41,759 nt of DNA, taken from contig JAFVCD010000014.1 of NCBI GenBank assembly GCA_017479425.1, positions 1 to 41,759 of the forward strand. The letters run 5' to 3'. Position 1 is the first letter of the stretch; each line of letters opens with the position of its first letter. Below the pieces are notes generated by a model. The model worked only from the letters and a program-made list of their open reading frames with translations, was not told the origin of the DNA and did not search any database. The position numbers and the translations under genes are program-made. This DNA comes from Oscillospiraceae bacterium. Its GTDB lineage: Bacteria > Bacillota > Clostridia > Oscillospirales > Oscillospiraceae. Positions 15,105 to 21,651 of this stretch are shown in pieces.

Positions 15105-15659
15105 TCACTTTTTTGTCTTATCGAGCTTCTGCATCGGAACGATCAGCGCCGCGCAGACGGCGATCGCAAGGATGGTGTTCGGCAGCATATAGGTGCCGTT
15201 ATAGAGGAGCGAGTAAAGGGGCGGCGTCATGCCGGATATGCCCATAAACTCCTCCGGCATCCACTTTGCGTATACGGTCACGCCGGAGATGAAGTGGATC
15301 ACAAATCTTCCGAAGCAGCCGACAAGCGCCGCGAGCGGCAGTGTCTTGTAGGTTTTATTGAGAAGCCCCGCAAAGCCGACGAACATATAGGCTACGGAAT
15401 AGTCGAAGATTATGCTGACCCAGTCGATAGCCGAGCCGCCGAGGAAGTATTTGATCGTTCCGAACACGAGTCCGGCGCCGAGACCCCACGCGGCGTTGTA
15501 GCGCACGGCGTAGATGATGAGCGGCACCATAACGAGGTCGATCGACCCGCCGAAGCCGCCGAAGCCCGCTCCGATGGGTATTTTAAGGAAGCTCAGCGCG
15601 ATGCTGAGCGCTACCATAACTGCGCCCTCGGTGAGCGCTCTGAGGTTTTTGTTCTGCAT
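15105..15659 (-). CDS. thiT: Thiamine ECF transporter S component ThiT
   Basis: A 184-residue membrane protein with about six helices that binds thiamine and works with the shared ECF ATPase/T module encoded elsewhere. Family features are the N-terminal LTEGAVMVALSIALSFLK, PIGAGFGGFGGSIDLVMVPL, and the YAKWMPEEFMGISG segment, which holds the tryptophan and glutamate residues used in ThiT to bind the thiamine ring. The TPP riboswitch upstream confirms the vitamin. Start is the ATG at 15659; GGTGG and AAAGGAAAA lie upstream. The gene is monocistronic between its riboswitch and the rpmH promoter. Confidence 0.94.
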   Translation of the reverse strand: MQNKNLRALTEGAVMVALSIALSFLKIPIGAGFGGFGGSIDLVMVPLIIYAVRYNAAWGLGAGLVFGTIKYFLGGSAIDWVSIIFDYSVAYMFVGFAGLLNKTYKTLPLAALVGCFGRFVIHFISGVTVYAKWMPEEFMGISGMTPPLYSLLYNGTYMLPNTILAIAVCAALIVPMQKLDKTKK

Positions 15660-15697
15660 AGTTTACCACCATTTTCCTTTCTTGGGCGTTGCCCATA

Positions 15698-15726
15698 TAA
15701 AAAATCCGCACCTTCAATAGGCGCGG
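15698..15726 (-). terminator. Riboswitch-controlled terminator before thiT
   Basis: Minus strand CCGCGCC pairs with GGTGCGG (one G-U), followed by ATTTTTTAT. It lies between the TPP aptamer and the thiT start, so TPP binding should favour termination. Confidence 0.85.
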
Positions 15727-15744
15727 CAAAGGAATCAATATCGG

Positions 15745-15828
15745 AACTTCCTTCGCCGGCATTACCCGTATCAGGTTCGAGGGTCCGCGATAGCGCGTCT
15801 CAGCCTTTCGGCGCCCCTGTTCACGGGT
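15745..15828 (-). promoter_or_regulatory. TPP riboswitch (THI element)
   Basis: The minus strand has all the conserved blocks: ACCCGTGAACAGGGGCGCC, GGCTGAGA, GGACCCTCGAACCTGATA, then GGGTAATGCCGGCGAAGGAA. It controls thiT through the terminator at 15698-15726. The promoter places the transcript start practically at the first base of the aptamer. Confidence 0.97.
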
Positions 15829-15857
15829 ATTATAGGTCTGTGCGACCGATTTGTCAA
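15829..15857 (-). promoter_or_regulatory. Promoter of the thiT riboswitch transcript
   Basis: Minus strand TTGACA (15852-15857), 17-base spacer, TATAAT (15829-15834): a perfect consensus. It is divergent from the deaminase gene, which has a TATAAT at 15901-15906 but no recognisable -35 box. Confidence 0.9.
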
Positions 15858-15926
15858 TAATATGTTTACTTTTTCACGCTTCTTTGATATACTTATCTAT
15901 TATAATGTGCAGGAGGCTTTTTCGAT

Positions 15927-16400
15927 ATGGAACGCAGAGATAAAATCAACTACTACCTCGATATCGCCCAGACCGTTTGCGAGCGCTCGACCTGTATGCG
16001 CAGACACTACGGCGCGATTATCGTTAAAGCCGACGAGATCATCTCCACCGGCTATAACGGCGCGCCGCGCGGAAGAAAGAACTGTATGGATCTCGGCTAC
16101 TGCAAGCGAGAGGAGCTGAAGATCCCCTCCGGTCAGCGCTATGAGCTCTGCCGCTCCGTCCACGCGGAGGCGAACGCGATTATTTCCGCATCCCGCCGCG
16201 ATACCCTCGGCGCAACGATGTACCTCGCCGGGCGCGACGCCAAGACCGGCGCCCTGCTCACCGACACCACAAGCTGTTCAATGTGCCGCAGGCACATCAT
16301 CAACGCCGGTATCTCCACCGTCATAAACCGCCTCGGCGATAACGGCGAGTATGAGGTCATCGACGTTCAGCAGTGGATCGACGAGGACGATTCGCTGTAA
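15927..16400 (+). CDS. Deoxycytidylate (dCMP) deaminase, ComEB-like
   Basis: A 157-residue zinc deaminase that turns dCMP into dUMP, the precursor of dTMP. The catalytic motif SVHAEANAI (His and Glu near residue 74) and the second zinc ligands in SCSMCRRHII (near residue 112) are intact. CMRRHYGAIIVKADEIISTGYNG near residues 23-45 is the nucleotide-binding segment typical of the dCMP deaminase/ComEB family, as is the NCMDLGYCKRE insert. AGGAGG lies ten bases before the ATG. The stop codon abuts a hairpin that looks like the terminator of an opposite-strand RNA (16399-16476). Tadalike or riboflavin-type deaminases are less likely because of the CMRRHYG segment. Confidence 0.9.
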   Translation: MERRDKINYYLDIAQTVCERSTCMRRHYGAIIVKADEIISTGYNGAPRGRKNCMDLGYCKREELKIPSGQRYELCRSVHAEANAIISASRRDTLGATMYLAGRDAKTGALLTDTTSCSMCRRHIINAGISTVINRLGDNGEYEVIDVQQWIDEDDSL

Positions 16401-16476
16401 AAAAAGATGCCCACCGAGAACGGTGAGCATTAAAAAGGGTTGTGGGATAAAGATATGAGCTTCGGTTCGGAAGCTT
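16399..16476 (-). ncRNA. Candidate small RNA on the minus strand
   Basis: A minus-strand promoter (16483-16511) predicts a transcript start near 16476. The RNA would have a first hairpin AGCTTC/GAAGCT (16458-16475), a single-stranded A/C/U-rich middle, and a terminator ATGCTCACCG/CGGTGGGCAT (16407-16430, one C-A mismatch) followed by CTTTTTTTAC. Its 78-base length, two hairpins and open middle fit a trans-acting small RNA. It contains no plausible ORF. No minus-strand gene lies nearby that this terminator could serve. It ends at the deaminase stop codon. Unproven; homologue searches and RNA-seq would decide. Confidence 0.5.
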
Positions 16477-16482
16477 GTCTGT

Positions 16483-16511
16483 ATATTAGCAGAATTTCCA
16501 GAATTTGTAAA
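16483..16511 (-). promoter_or_regulatory. Promoter of the candidate small RNA
   Basis: Minus strand TTTACA (16506-16511), exactly 17 bases, then TAATAT (16483-16488). It points away from the PAP2 gene and toward the terminator at 16407-16430; no protein gene follows it on that strand for over 700 bases. Confidence 0.6.
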
Positions 16512-16552
16512 TAGGAAGTTTTGTCGATTTTGTTCTTTTTTTGGAGGTTTCT

Positions 16553-17185
16553 ATGGAAGCAATAGCACTCACCCCGGCGGCGGAGGTTATAAACAACATC
16601 TTCTTCGCCATCGACTATCAGATCCTCGCGCTTTACCACACGCTGGCTCTCGCCTGCCCGTGGCTTACGCCGATCATGGTCGGCATCAGCTACACCGCTA
16701 AGAGCGGAATTCCGCTCATCATCGCCTCGATCGTTATGATCTGCTTCAAAAAGACGCGCCGCACCGGCATTTACTGTCTCGCCGGACTTACAGTCGGTGC
16801 GATTCTCGTAAATGTCATCGTAAAGCCGCTCATCATGCGCCCCCGTCCCTATGTTTTCAACGCGGATATCCGTTCGTGGTGGGAAATGGTCGGCTCGCAC
16901 ACCGAGTCGGACGGCTCCTTCCCCTCCGGTCACACCAACGCCGCCGCCGATTTCTCCGTCGCCTTCTGCTGCGCTAACGGCAAAAAGTACATCCCCTGGG
17001 CGATCCTCTACATCGTTCTCATGGGCATAAGCCGCAACTGGCTTCAGGTGCACTACCCCTCCGACGTGCTTTTCGGCATGATCTTCGGTATTGCCGCGGG
17101 CTTCATCGCCGGCGCGCTCGTTTCCTTCGGCTACAAGAAATACGAGGAGCGCAGGAGCATCAAAAATGCAAATCCCGAGAAGTGA
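16553..17185 (+). CDS. PAP2-family membrane phosphatase
   Basis: A 210-residue membrane protein with the three acid-phosphatase motifs: KPLIMRPRP, PSGHTNAAA and SRNWLQVHYPSDV. These are the Lys/Arg, His and His/Asp active-site residues of PAP2 enzymes, which remove phosphate from lipids such as undecaprenyl diphosphate or phosphatidate at the outer membrane face. About five or six helices can be seen. I chose the ATG at 16553, five bases after GGAGG; the frame upstream starts with TTG inside that ribosome binding site. It overlaps the FabG-like gene by 20 bases, so the two form an operon. The substrate cannot be told from the sequence. Confidence 0.88.
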   Translation: MEAIALTPAAEVINNIFFAIDYQILALYHTLALACPWLTPIMVGISYTAKSGIPLIIASIVMICFKKTRRTGIYCLAGLTVGAILVNVIVKPLIMRPRPYVFNADIRSWWEMVGSHTESDGSFPSGHTNAAADFSVAFCCANGKKYIPWAILYIVLMGISRNWLQVHYPSDVLFGMIFGIAAGFIAGALVSFGYKKYEERRSIKNANPEK

Positions 17186-17894
17186 TTTTACCCGCCGCGC
17201 CCTCGTTACCGGCGGCAGCCGCGGTATCGGTGCGGAGATCTGTCGTGAGCTTTCCCGCCGCGGCTATCGCGTCACTGTAAACTACTCTAAAAGCGCCCAG
17301 AGCGCCGAGGCTGTCGCCGCAGAGTGCGGCGGCGCGGCGTACAGGGCGGATATGGCAGTCCCGGAGGAGATCACCGCGATGGTCGATTCCATCGGCGGCG
17401 CGGGGGTGCTTATTCTGAACGCCGGCGTGAGCCTTATGAGTCAGGTGCAGGACACCTCGCCCGAGAAGCTTCACAGCCTCATAAGTGTTGACCTCGAGGG
17501 CGCGTATAACACCATTTCCGCGAACGCAAAGCATCAAATCGGGGAGAAATTCGGCAGGATCGTGCTGATTTCAAGCATGTGGGGCGTTGTCGGCGCGAGC
17601 TGTGAGAGCGCTTACAGCGCGGCGAAGGCAGGGCTAATCGGGCTTACTAAGGCGCTCGCCAAGGAGCTCGGTCCCAGCGGCATCACGGTAAACTGCGTCT
17701 GCCCCGGTCTTATCATGACCGATATGAACGCCTCTCTGAGCGAGGAAACCATCGCCTCTCTCTGCGAGGAAACTCCCCTCGGCAGGGTCGGCTACCCCTC
17801 GGATATCGCAAAGGCCGTTGCGTTTCTCATCGGTGAGGACGCCGGCTTCATCACAGGTCAGGTCATCACAGTCGACGGCGGTCTGAGCCTATGA
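17166..17894 (+). CDS. fabG: 3-oxoacyl-ACP reductase-like SDR (FabG family)
   Basis: A 242-residue short-chain dehydrogenase. The NADP-binding motif TGGSRGIG is at residues 15-22, with NAG near 80, the catalytic Ser in LISSMWG, YSAAK as the Tyr-Lys pair, and a C-terminal GQVITVDGGLSL. FabG proteins reduce 3-oxoacyl-ACP in fatty acid elongation, but many SDRs share these marks. It is not in a fab cluster, so the symbol is tentative. The start ATG lies inside the end of the PAP2 gene, eight bases after AGGAG. A strong terminator follows. Confidence 0.8.
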   Translation: MQIPRSDFTRRALVTGGSRGIGAEICRELSRRGYRVTVNYSKSAQSAEAVAAECGGAAYRADMAVPEEITAMVDSIGGAGVLILNAGVSLMSQVQDTSPEKLHSLISVDLEGAYNTISANAKHQIGEKFGRIVLISSMWGVVGASCESAYSAAKAGLIGLTKALAKELGPSGITVNCVCPGLIMTDMNASLSEETIASLCEETPLGRVGYPSDIAKAVAFLIGEDAGFITGQVITVDGGLSL

Positions 17895-17910
17895 CAAAAT
17901 ATTAACACGA

Positions 17911-17934
17911 ATGCCCGCACACGCGGGCATTTTT
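17911..17934 (+). terminator. Terminator of the PAP2-fabG operon
   Basis: ATGCCCGC/GCGGGCAT with a four-base loop and a TTTTT tail, 17 bases past the fabG stop. Confidence 0.9.
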
Positions 17935-17948
17935 GTGCATTTTAGCGG

Positions 17949-17975
17949 TTGCCAGCGTGTGTGTGTAGTAATATA
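17949..17975 (+). promoter_or_regulatory. Likely promoter of the GGDEF gene
   Basis: TTGCCA at 17949-17954 and TATAAT at 17970-17975 (spacer 15), or TAATAA two bases on with a spacer of 17. The spacing is imperfect, hence moderate confidence. Confidence 0.5.
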
Positions 17976-18010
17976 ATAATCTATGTGTTTAATGTCTGGA
18001 GGCTTCTACA

Positions 18011-18913
18011 GTGAAAGACGTAGATTTATTTGATTCAAGTTCATACCGCAATTGGAAATTCTGGCAAAAGCTGCTTGTAAGCATCTTTCTGATGGCGCTG
18101 TTATGCGCAATCGTGTTTTTATTCAAAATTCCGAACCCGAATATGATACTCATATCGTGCCTTGTTATTACAACAGCGCTCTTCGGCTGGCACATCGGAA
18201 TTGCCTCGGCAGCTGTTATGTTTTTATATTCTTCGTTTTTCTTTTCAACCGACTATTCGCTGATTTATTTCACCGCGCAAAACCTTCAGAAGCTATTAGT
18301 CGTATTAGTCGGAGAAACTCTGGTTCTCGTTTTTGTCGGCAGGCTCAAGCAGGCGCACGATTCGACGGTTGCCGAGCTGCGGGAGCTGAACGAGATACTC
18401 ACCGACGATAACAAGATTCTCGCAGAGGCTTCAATGGCGGATCAGCTCACCGGACTTCGCAACCGCTATGCCCTGAGGCGCGATTATGACAGTTTTTCCC
18501 ACCGCGACCTCGTCGTTATGATGATGGACGCCGATGATTTCAAGCACTTCAACGACGCTTACAGCCACGATGTGGGCGACTATGTGCTCTCCGAGATCGG
18601 CGCAAACCTCACAGAAGTATTCGGTGCAGAGAGCTGCTACCGCTACGGCGGCGACGAGTTCCTCGTAATATCGGACCTTGCGCTCGATGAGTTCAAAAAG
18701 CGCATAAATAAGCTTGATAATCTGATGGATGACGTCAGGCTCGACGGCAGCCCATTCCCCGTTCCTATCTCCGGCGGCTACGTTTACGGCCGCAGTCTCA
18801 CGTCCTCGGATCTTCGCAGTATGATCCACGAGGCGGATGTTGCGCTTTACGCCGCAAAGGCTGCAGGAAAGCACCGCTTTAACGGCAAACCGTTTGTGCG
18901 ATTGGCAACATAA
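18011..18913 (+). CDS. Membrane diguanylate cyclase (DUF4118-like + GGDEF)
   Basis: A 300-residue protein. Residues about 20-110 form four membrane helices resembling the DUF4118 sensor module of KdpD (FKIPNPNMILISCLVITTAL). A short coiled segment (112-140) leads to the GGDEF domain with DQLTGLRNRYAL, DADDFKHFND and an intact GGDEF at 213-217. The enzyme should therefore make cyclic di-GMP from two GTP. The RxxD inhibitory site expected just before GGDEF is replaced (FGAES), so feedback inhibition is probably missing. The start is GTG with GGAGG eight bases upstream; a longer ATG start is not available. It is a single gene with its own promoter and a shared terminator. Confidence 0.88.
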   Translation: MKDVDLFDSSSYRNWKFWQKLLVSIFLMALLCAIVFLFKIPNPNMILISCLVITTALFGWHIGIASAAVMFLYSSFFFSTDYSLIYFTAQNLQKLLVVLVGETLVLVFVGRLKQAHDSTVAELRELNEILTDDNKILAEASMADQLTGLRNRYALRRDYDSFSHRDLVVMMMDADDFKHFNDAYSHDVGDYVLSEIGANLTEVFGAESCYRYGGDEFLVISDLALDEFKKRINKLDNLMDDVRLDGSPFPVPISGGYVYGRSLTSSDLRSMIHEADVALYAAKAAGKHRFNGKPFVRLAT

Positions 18914-18947
18914 AAAATCCCACGGAGCTTTCTCCGTGGGATTTTTT
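18912..18947. terminator. Bidirectional terminator
   Basis: AAAAAATCCCACGGAG and its exact complement around a five-base loop; A and T tails on either side serve both the GGDEF gene and the convergent AI-2E gene. The stop codons of both genes lie in the tails. Confidence 0.92.
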
Positions 18948-20106
18948 ATTCCTTTATGTGCTTCGCCTTGAGGCGCTTTTCAATGCCGCGGTTGAGAAGC
19001 GTATAGATAACGCTGACAGCCGGAACGCCGAGCACCATTCCCGCGACACCCGCAAGCGAGCCGCCGACCGTGACCGCGACGAAAACGAGCAGTCCGTGGA
19101 GCTTCATCGAATTGCCGACGATTCTCGGATAGATGAACGTGTTGTCAAACGCCTGGAGGCAGACGATAAATACGATGAACAGAAGCGCCTTAACGGGGCT
19201 CTCTGTCAGCGCGAGCAGGAAACCGACGATACCGCCGATCCACGCGCCGAACACGGGAATAAGCGCCGTAAGACCCATCGTAAAGCCCGCCGCTATCGCG
19301 TAGGGGAAGCGGAAAATCGTAAGTCCGACGGAGCACATCGCGCTCATGGCAATCGCCTCAAGGAGCTGACCGGTGATGAAATCGCGGAACGAGGTCATGC
19401 AGAGGTCGAAGAAATCAAAGAGCTTTTCTGCAAATTCCGCTCCGGCAAACGCCTTAACAAAGCGGCTGAAAAATCGCTCGACGCTCTCGCGCGAGATTAC
19501 GATATAGATTCCGATTATAAAGCCGAGGCCGAGATTTACGAGCGCTGAAACTACGCTCGAGGCGATGCCTACGACCGACCCGATAAGCCCCTTGCCGTCG
19601 CCCTCAGCCGGAAAAAGTATCTCTCCCAGCTGGGTTATGACCTTTGACCAGTCGATGCCGTCGAAATTTGAGAACTCAAGCTCAACTCCGAAGGAGGCGG
19701 CGGTGTTGTCGAGCCACAGAATGCCGTTCGCTATCGTTGTCGGCAGGCTGTCGCGCAGGGACGTGAACGCATCCTGAAGCTCAGGGAAGATTATCAGGAT
19801 AAAGAGTGCGATGAACGCAAGGACCAGTAGGGTCGCTACAAGCACGCTCAGCGTGCGCGCCGCCGGCTTCGAGATAAGCGGCGCTTTTTTATTCTTCGGC
19901 TTTCTGAGAAACAGCTCCTCAAAAATCTGCGCGAGCGGCGCCATAAGAAACGCCACCGCGACGCCGATTATCACCGGCATGAACACGTCCACAAGCCACA
20001 TGATGGTCGACCAGACCACGCCGAGATGCGTCAGCACAGCCCAGAAAAGCACCACCGCACAGCCGATGATGATTATTTTTTTCATGTTTTCGCGGTCAAG
20101 CTGCAT
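18946..20106 (-). CDS. AI-2E family transporter
   Basis: A 386-residue polytopic membrane protein of the AI-2E exporter family (PF01594). Typical features are two N-terminal helices (GVVWSTIMWLVDVFMPVIIG), a cytoplasmic Arg/Lys loop and a long outer segment, then the conserved core GFTMGLTALIPVFGAWIGG and FIYPRIVGNSMKLHGL. Some relatives export the quorum signal AI-2, others sodium; the substrate here is unknown. It is last in an operon behind pgsA and plsC, with GGAG upstream, and its stop codon lies within the bidirectional terminator. Confidence 0.88.
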   Translation of the reverse strand: MQLDRENMKKIIIIGCAVVLFWAVLTHLGVVWSTIMWLVDVFMPVIIGVAVAFLMAPLAQIFEELFLRKPKNKKAPLISKPAARTLSVLVATLLVLAFIALFILIIFPELQDAFTSLRDSLPTTIANGILWLDNTAASFGVELEFSNFDGIDWSKVITQLGEILFPAEGDGKGLIGSVVGIASSVVSALVNLGLGFIIGIYIVISRESVERFFSRFVKAFAGAEFAEKLFDFFDLCMTSFRDFITGQLLEAIAMSAMCSVGLTIFRFPYAIAAGFTMGLTALIPVFGAWIGGIVGFLLALTESPVKALLFIVFIVCLQAFDNTFIYPRIVGNSMKLHGLLVFVAVTVGGSLAGVAGMVLGVPAVSVIYTLLNRGIEKRLKAKHIKE

Positions 20107-20130
20107 TTTTGCGGCTCCTTTTTGATAAAA

Positions 20131-20943
20131 TCAGATTTCTCCGAGCTCCGCCTTGACGAGGCTCTCGCTGAGCGCCGCGATCTCCACGGTTTTCATCGAG
20201 CCGACCTCCTCCGGCGTGAGAACGCGCTCAACTATCACCTCGATGGGCGTGAGCTTAAAGGGGAAGTTCTTTTTGAAGTTCTTGCCGCCCTTGATGGCGA
20301 GCAGAACGACGGGGCTCTTCGCCTTTTGTGCGATCTTGTAGCTGCCGGGCTTGAATTCTCCGGTCTTTCCGTCGCGCGAGCGAGTGCCCTCCGGGAAAAT
20401 GCCGACGGAAACGACGTCGGAGGCTATCATATCCGCCGCCTCGTTTATGGTCTTTATCGCCTTGCGCGGGTCGTCGCGGTCGATGGGCAGATGGCGGCAG
20501 GCGTGCATATATCTGCGGATGATGGGTATTTTGTAGTTTTCCGGCTTCGTTATGAACACGATATCGAACTTTCTGAGCGCGTGACAGACAATAAGCGGGT
20601 CAAACGCGGTCGTGTGATTTGCTGTAACGAGAAAGCGCGTATTCGCCGGAATTTTCTCCTCGCCGGTGAGCTTCACGCGGAAGCCGAAAATCGTCAGTCC
20701 GTAGCCGAAGGTGTAGCGGATGAGGTCGAGATAAAAGGGATTCGGCCTATCATATTCCTTCTTCATATCTATCGGCAGACAGAACGCGCCCATAACTATC
20801 CAGTAGACGATAAAGCCCGCGAGCATTGTTCCGAGCACCCAGAACGGAAAGCGCACAAGGCTCCAAACCGTAAACCAGTTGAGCCCGATATCGAGCCCGC
20901 CGAACACAACGCCGAGTATCAGCGTGAGATAGTAAACCTCCAT
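20131..20943 (-). CDS. plsC: 1-acyl-sn-glycerol-3-phosphate acyltransferase (PlsC family)
   Basis: A 270-residue membrane enzyme that adds the second acyl chain to make phosphatidic acid. Its N-terminal 75 residues hold two membrane segments. The acyltransferase domain shows NHTTAFDP (NHx4D catalytic motif), the Arg in a PIDRDDPRKA block and the glycerol-phosphate site GIFPEGTRSRDG. I chose ATG 20943 with GAAGGG upstream; it lies two bases past the pgsA stop, so the two are coupled. Other lysophospholipid substrates are possible. Confidence 0.9.
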   Translation of the reverse strand: MEVYYLTLILGVVFGGLDIGLNWFTVWSLVRFPFWVLGTMLAGFIVYWIVMGAFCLPIDMKKEYDRPNPFYLDLIRYTFGYGLTIFGFRVKLTGEEKIPANTRFLVTANHTTAFDPLIVCHALRKFDIVFITKPENYKIPIIRRYMHACRHLPIDRDDPRKAIKTINEAADMIASDVVSVGIFPEGTRSRDGKTGEFKPGSYKIAQKAKSPVVLLAIKGGKNFKKNFPFKLTPIEVIVERVLTPEEVGSMKTVEIAALSESLVKAELGEI

Positions 20944-20945
20944 TT

Positions 20946-21533
20946 TCAGCCCTTCTTTGCTTCTTTTATTTCTATCAGGAGGGATATGACGTACATAACA
21001 AATCCGAATGAGGCAAACGCGATGGCAAGCCACAGAAGAATATCCGCCACGTTCGCCGGAATTTCAAACCACAAAACGAGCGTAAACGCGACGGCGACTA
21101 TGACAAAGGTCGCGGCCTTGCCGAACCACTTTGCCTTTTCGACCTTTCCGGTGTCGCGGAATAGTCTTACGCCGATTGCGCCGACGGTGATCTCCTTCGC
21201 TACCATAATCATAACGAGCGGAATTGCGAGCTTATAGCGCGAAATAAGGCACAGAAACATCGTGATCTGCGTCGCCTTGTCGGCAACGGGGTCGAGTATC
21301 TGCCCCATCTCCGTGGTCATGTGGAAGGTACGCGCGACCCAGCCGTCCAGCACGTCGGTTATAAAGCTCGCAACTACGACGATTGCCGCCCACATATACG
21401 CTTTTTTCGCGACGTAGAGCCAGACGAATACCGGTATCAGTACAAATCGCAGGTAGCTCAGAAAATTCGGTATGCTCTTCCAGTCGCGCTTGACTATTTC
21501 CCATGCTCTTTCAGTCAGTTTTTTATCTTCCAT
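20946..21533 (-). CDS. pgsA: CDP-diacylglycerol-glycerol-3-phosphate 3-phosphatidyltransferase
   Basis: A 195-residue membrane enzyme for phosphatidylglycerol synthesis. The CDP-alcohol phosphotransferase signature is complete: DGWVAR, eight residues, then GQILDPVAD (Asp, Gly, Ala-Arg, Gly, Asp, Asp). About five helices follow. I chose ATG 21533 (MEDKKLTERAWE), eight bases after GGAG; the longer frame has no ribosome binding site. It starts the pgsA-plsC-AI-2E operon behind a consensus promoter. Confidence 0.92.
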   Translation of the reverse strand: MEDKKLTERAWEIVKRDWKSIPNFLSYLRFVLIPVFVWLYVAKKAYMWAAIVVVASFITDVLDGWVARTFHMTTEMGQILDPVADKATQITMFLCLISRYKLAIPLVMIMVAKEITVGAIGVRLFRDTGKVEKAKWFGKAATFVIVAVAFTLVLWFEIPANVADILLWLAIAFASFGFVMYVISLLIEIKEAKKG

Positions 21534-21567
21534 CTTTCGTTCTCCGATGAATATTATTCCACCTTTT

Positions 21568-21596
21568 ATTTTATCGCTTTTTCCCTTGACTGTCAA
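21568..21596 (-). promoter_or_regulatory. Promoter of the pgsA operon
   Basis: Minus strand TTGACA (21591-21596), 17-base spacer, TAAAAT (21568-21573). Confidence 0.85.
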
Positions 21597-21611
21597 TGAC
21601 TATCGCCCGAC

Positions 21612-21647
21612 AAAATACGTGGCTGTGACAAATGCTCACAGCCACGT
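21612..21647 (-). terminator. Terminator of the permease-kinase gene
   Basis: A perfect 12-pair hairpin ACGTGGCTGTGA/TCACAGCCACGT (21617-21647) followed on the minus strand by ATTTTGTC, five bases after the stop codon. Confidence 0.85.
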
Positions 21648-21651
21648 TAAG

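Noticed and set aside
16407-16430. Plus-strand terminator of the deaminase gene
   Set aside because: On the plus strand the hairpin is followed by TAAAAAGGG, not by Ts. On the minus strand it is followed by a run of seven Ts, so it was assigned to the candidate small RNA.
20026-21237. A 403-codon open frame on the plus strand
   Set aside because: It is antisense to plsC and pgsA, both with complete motifs.
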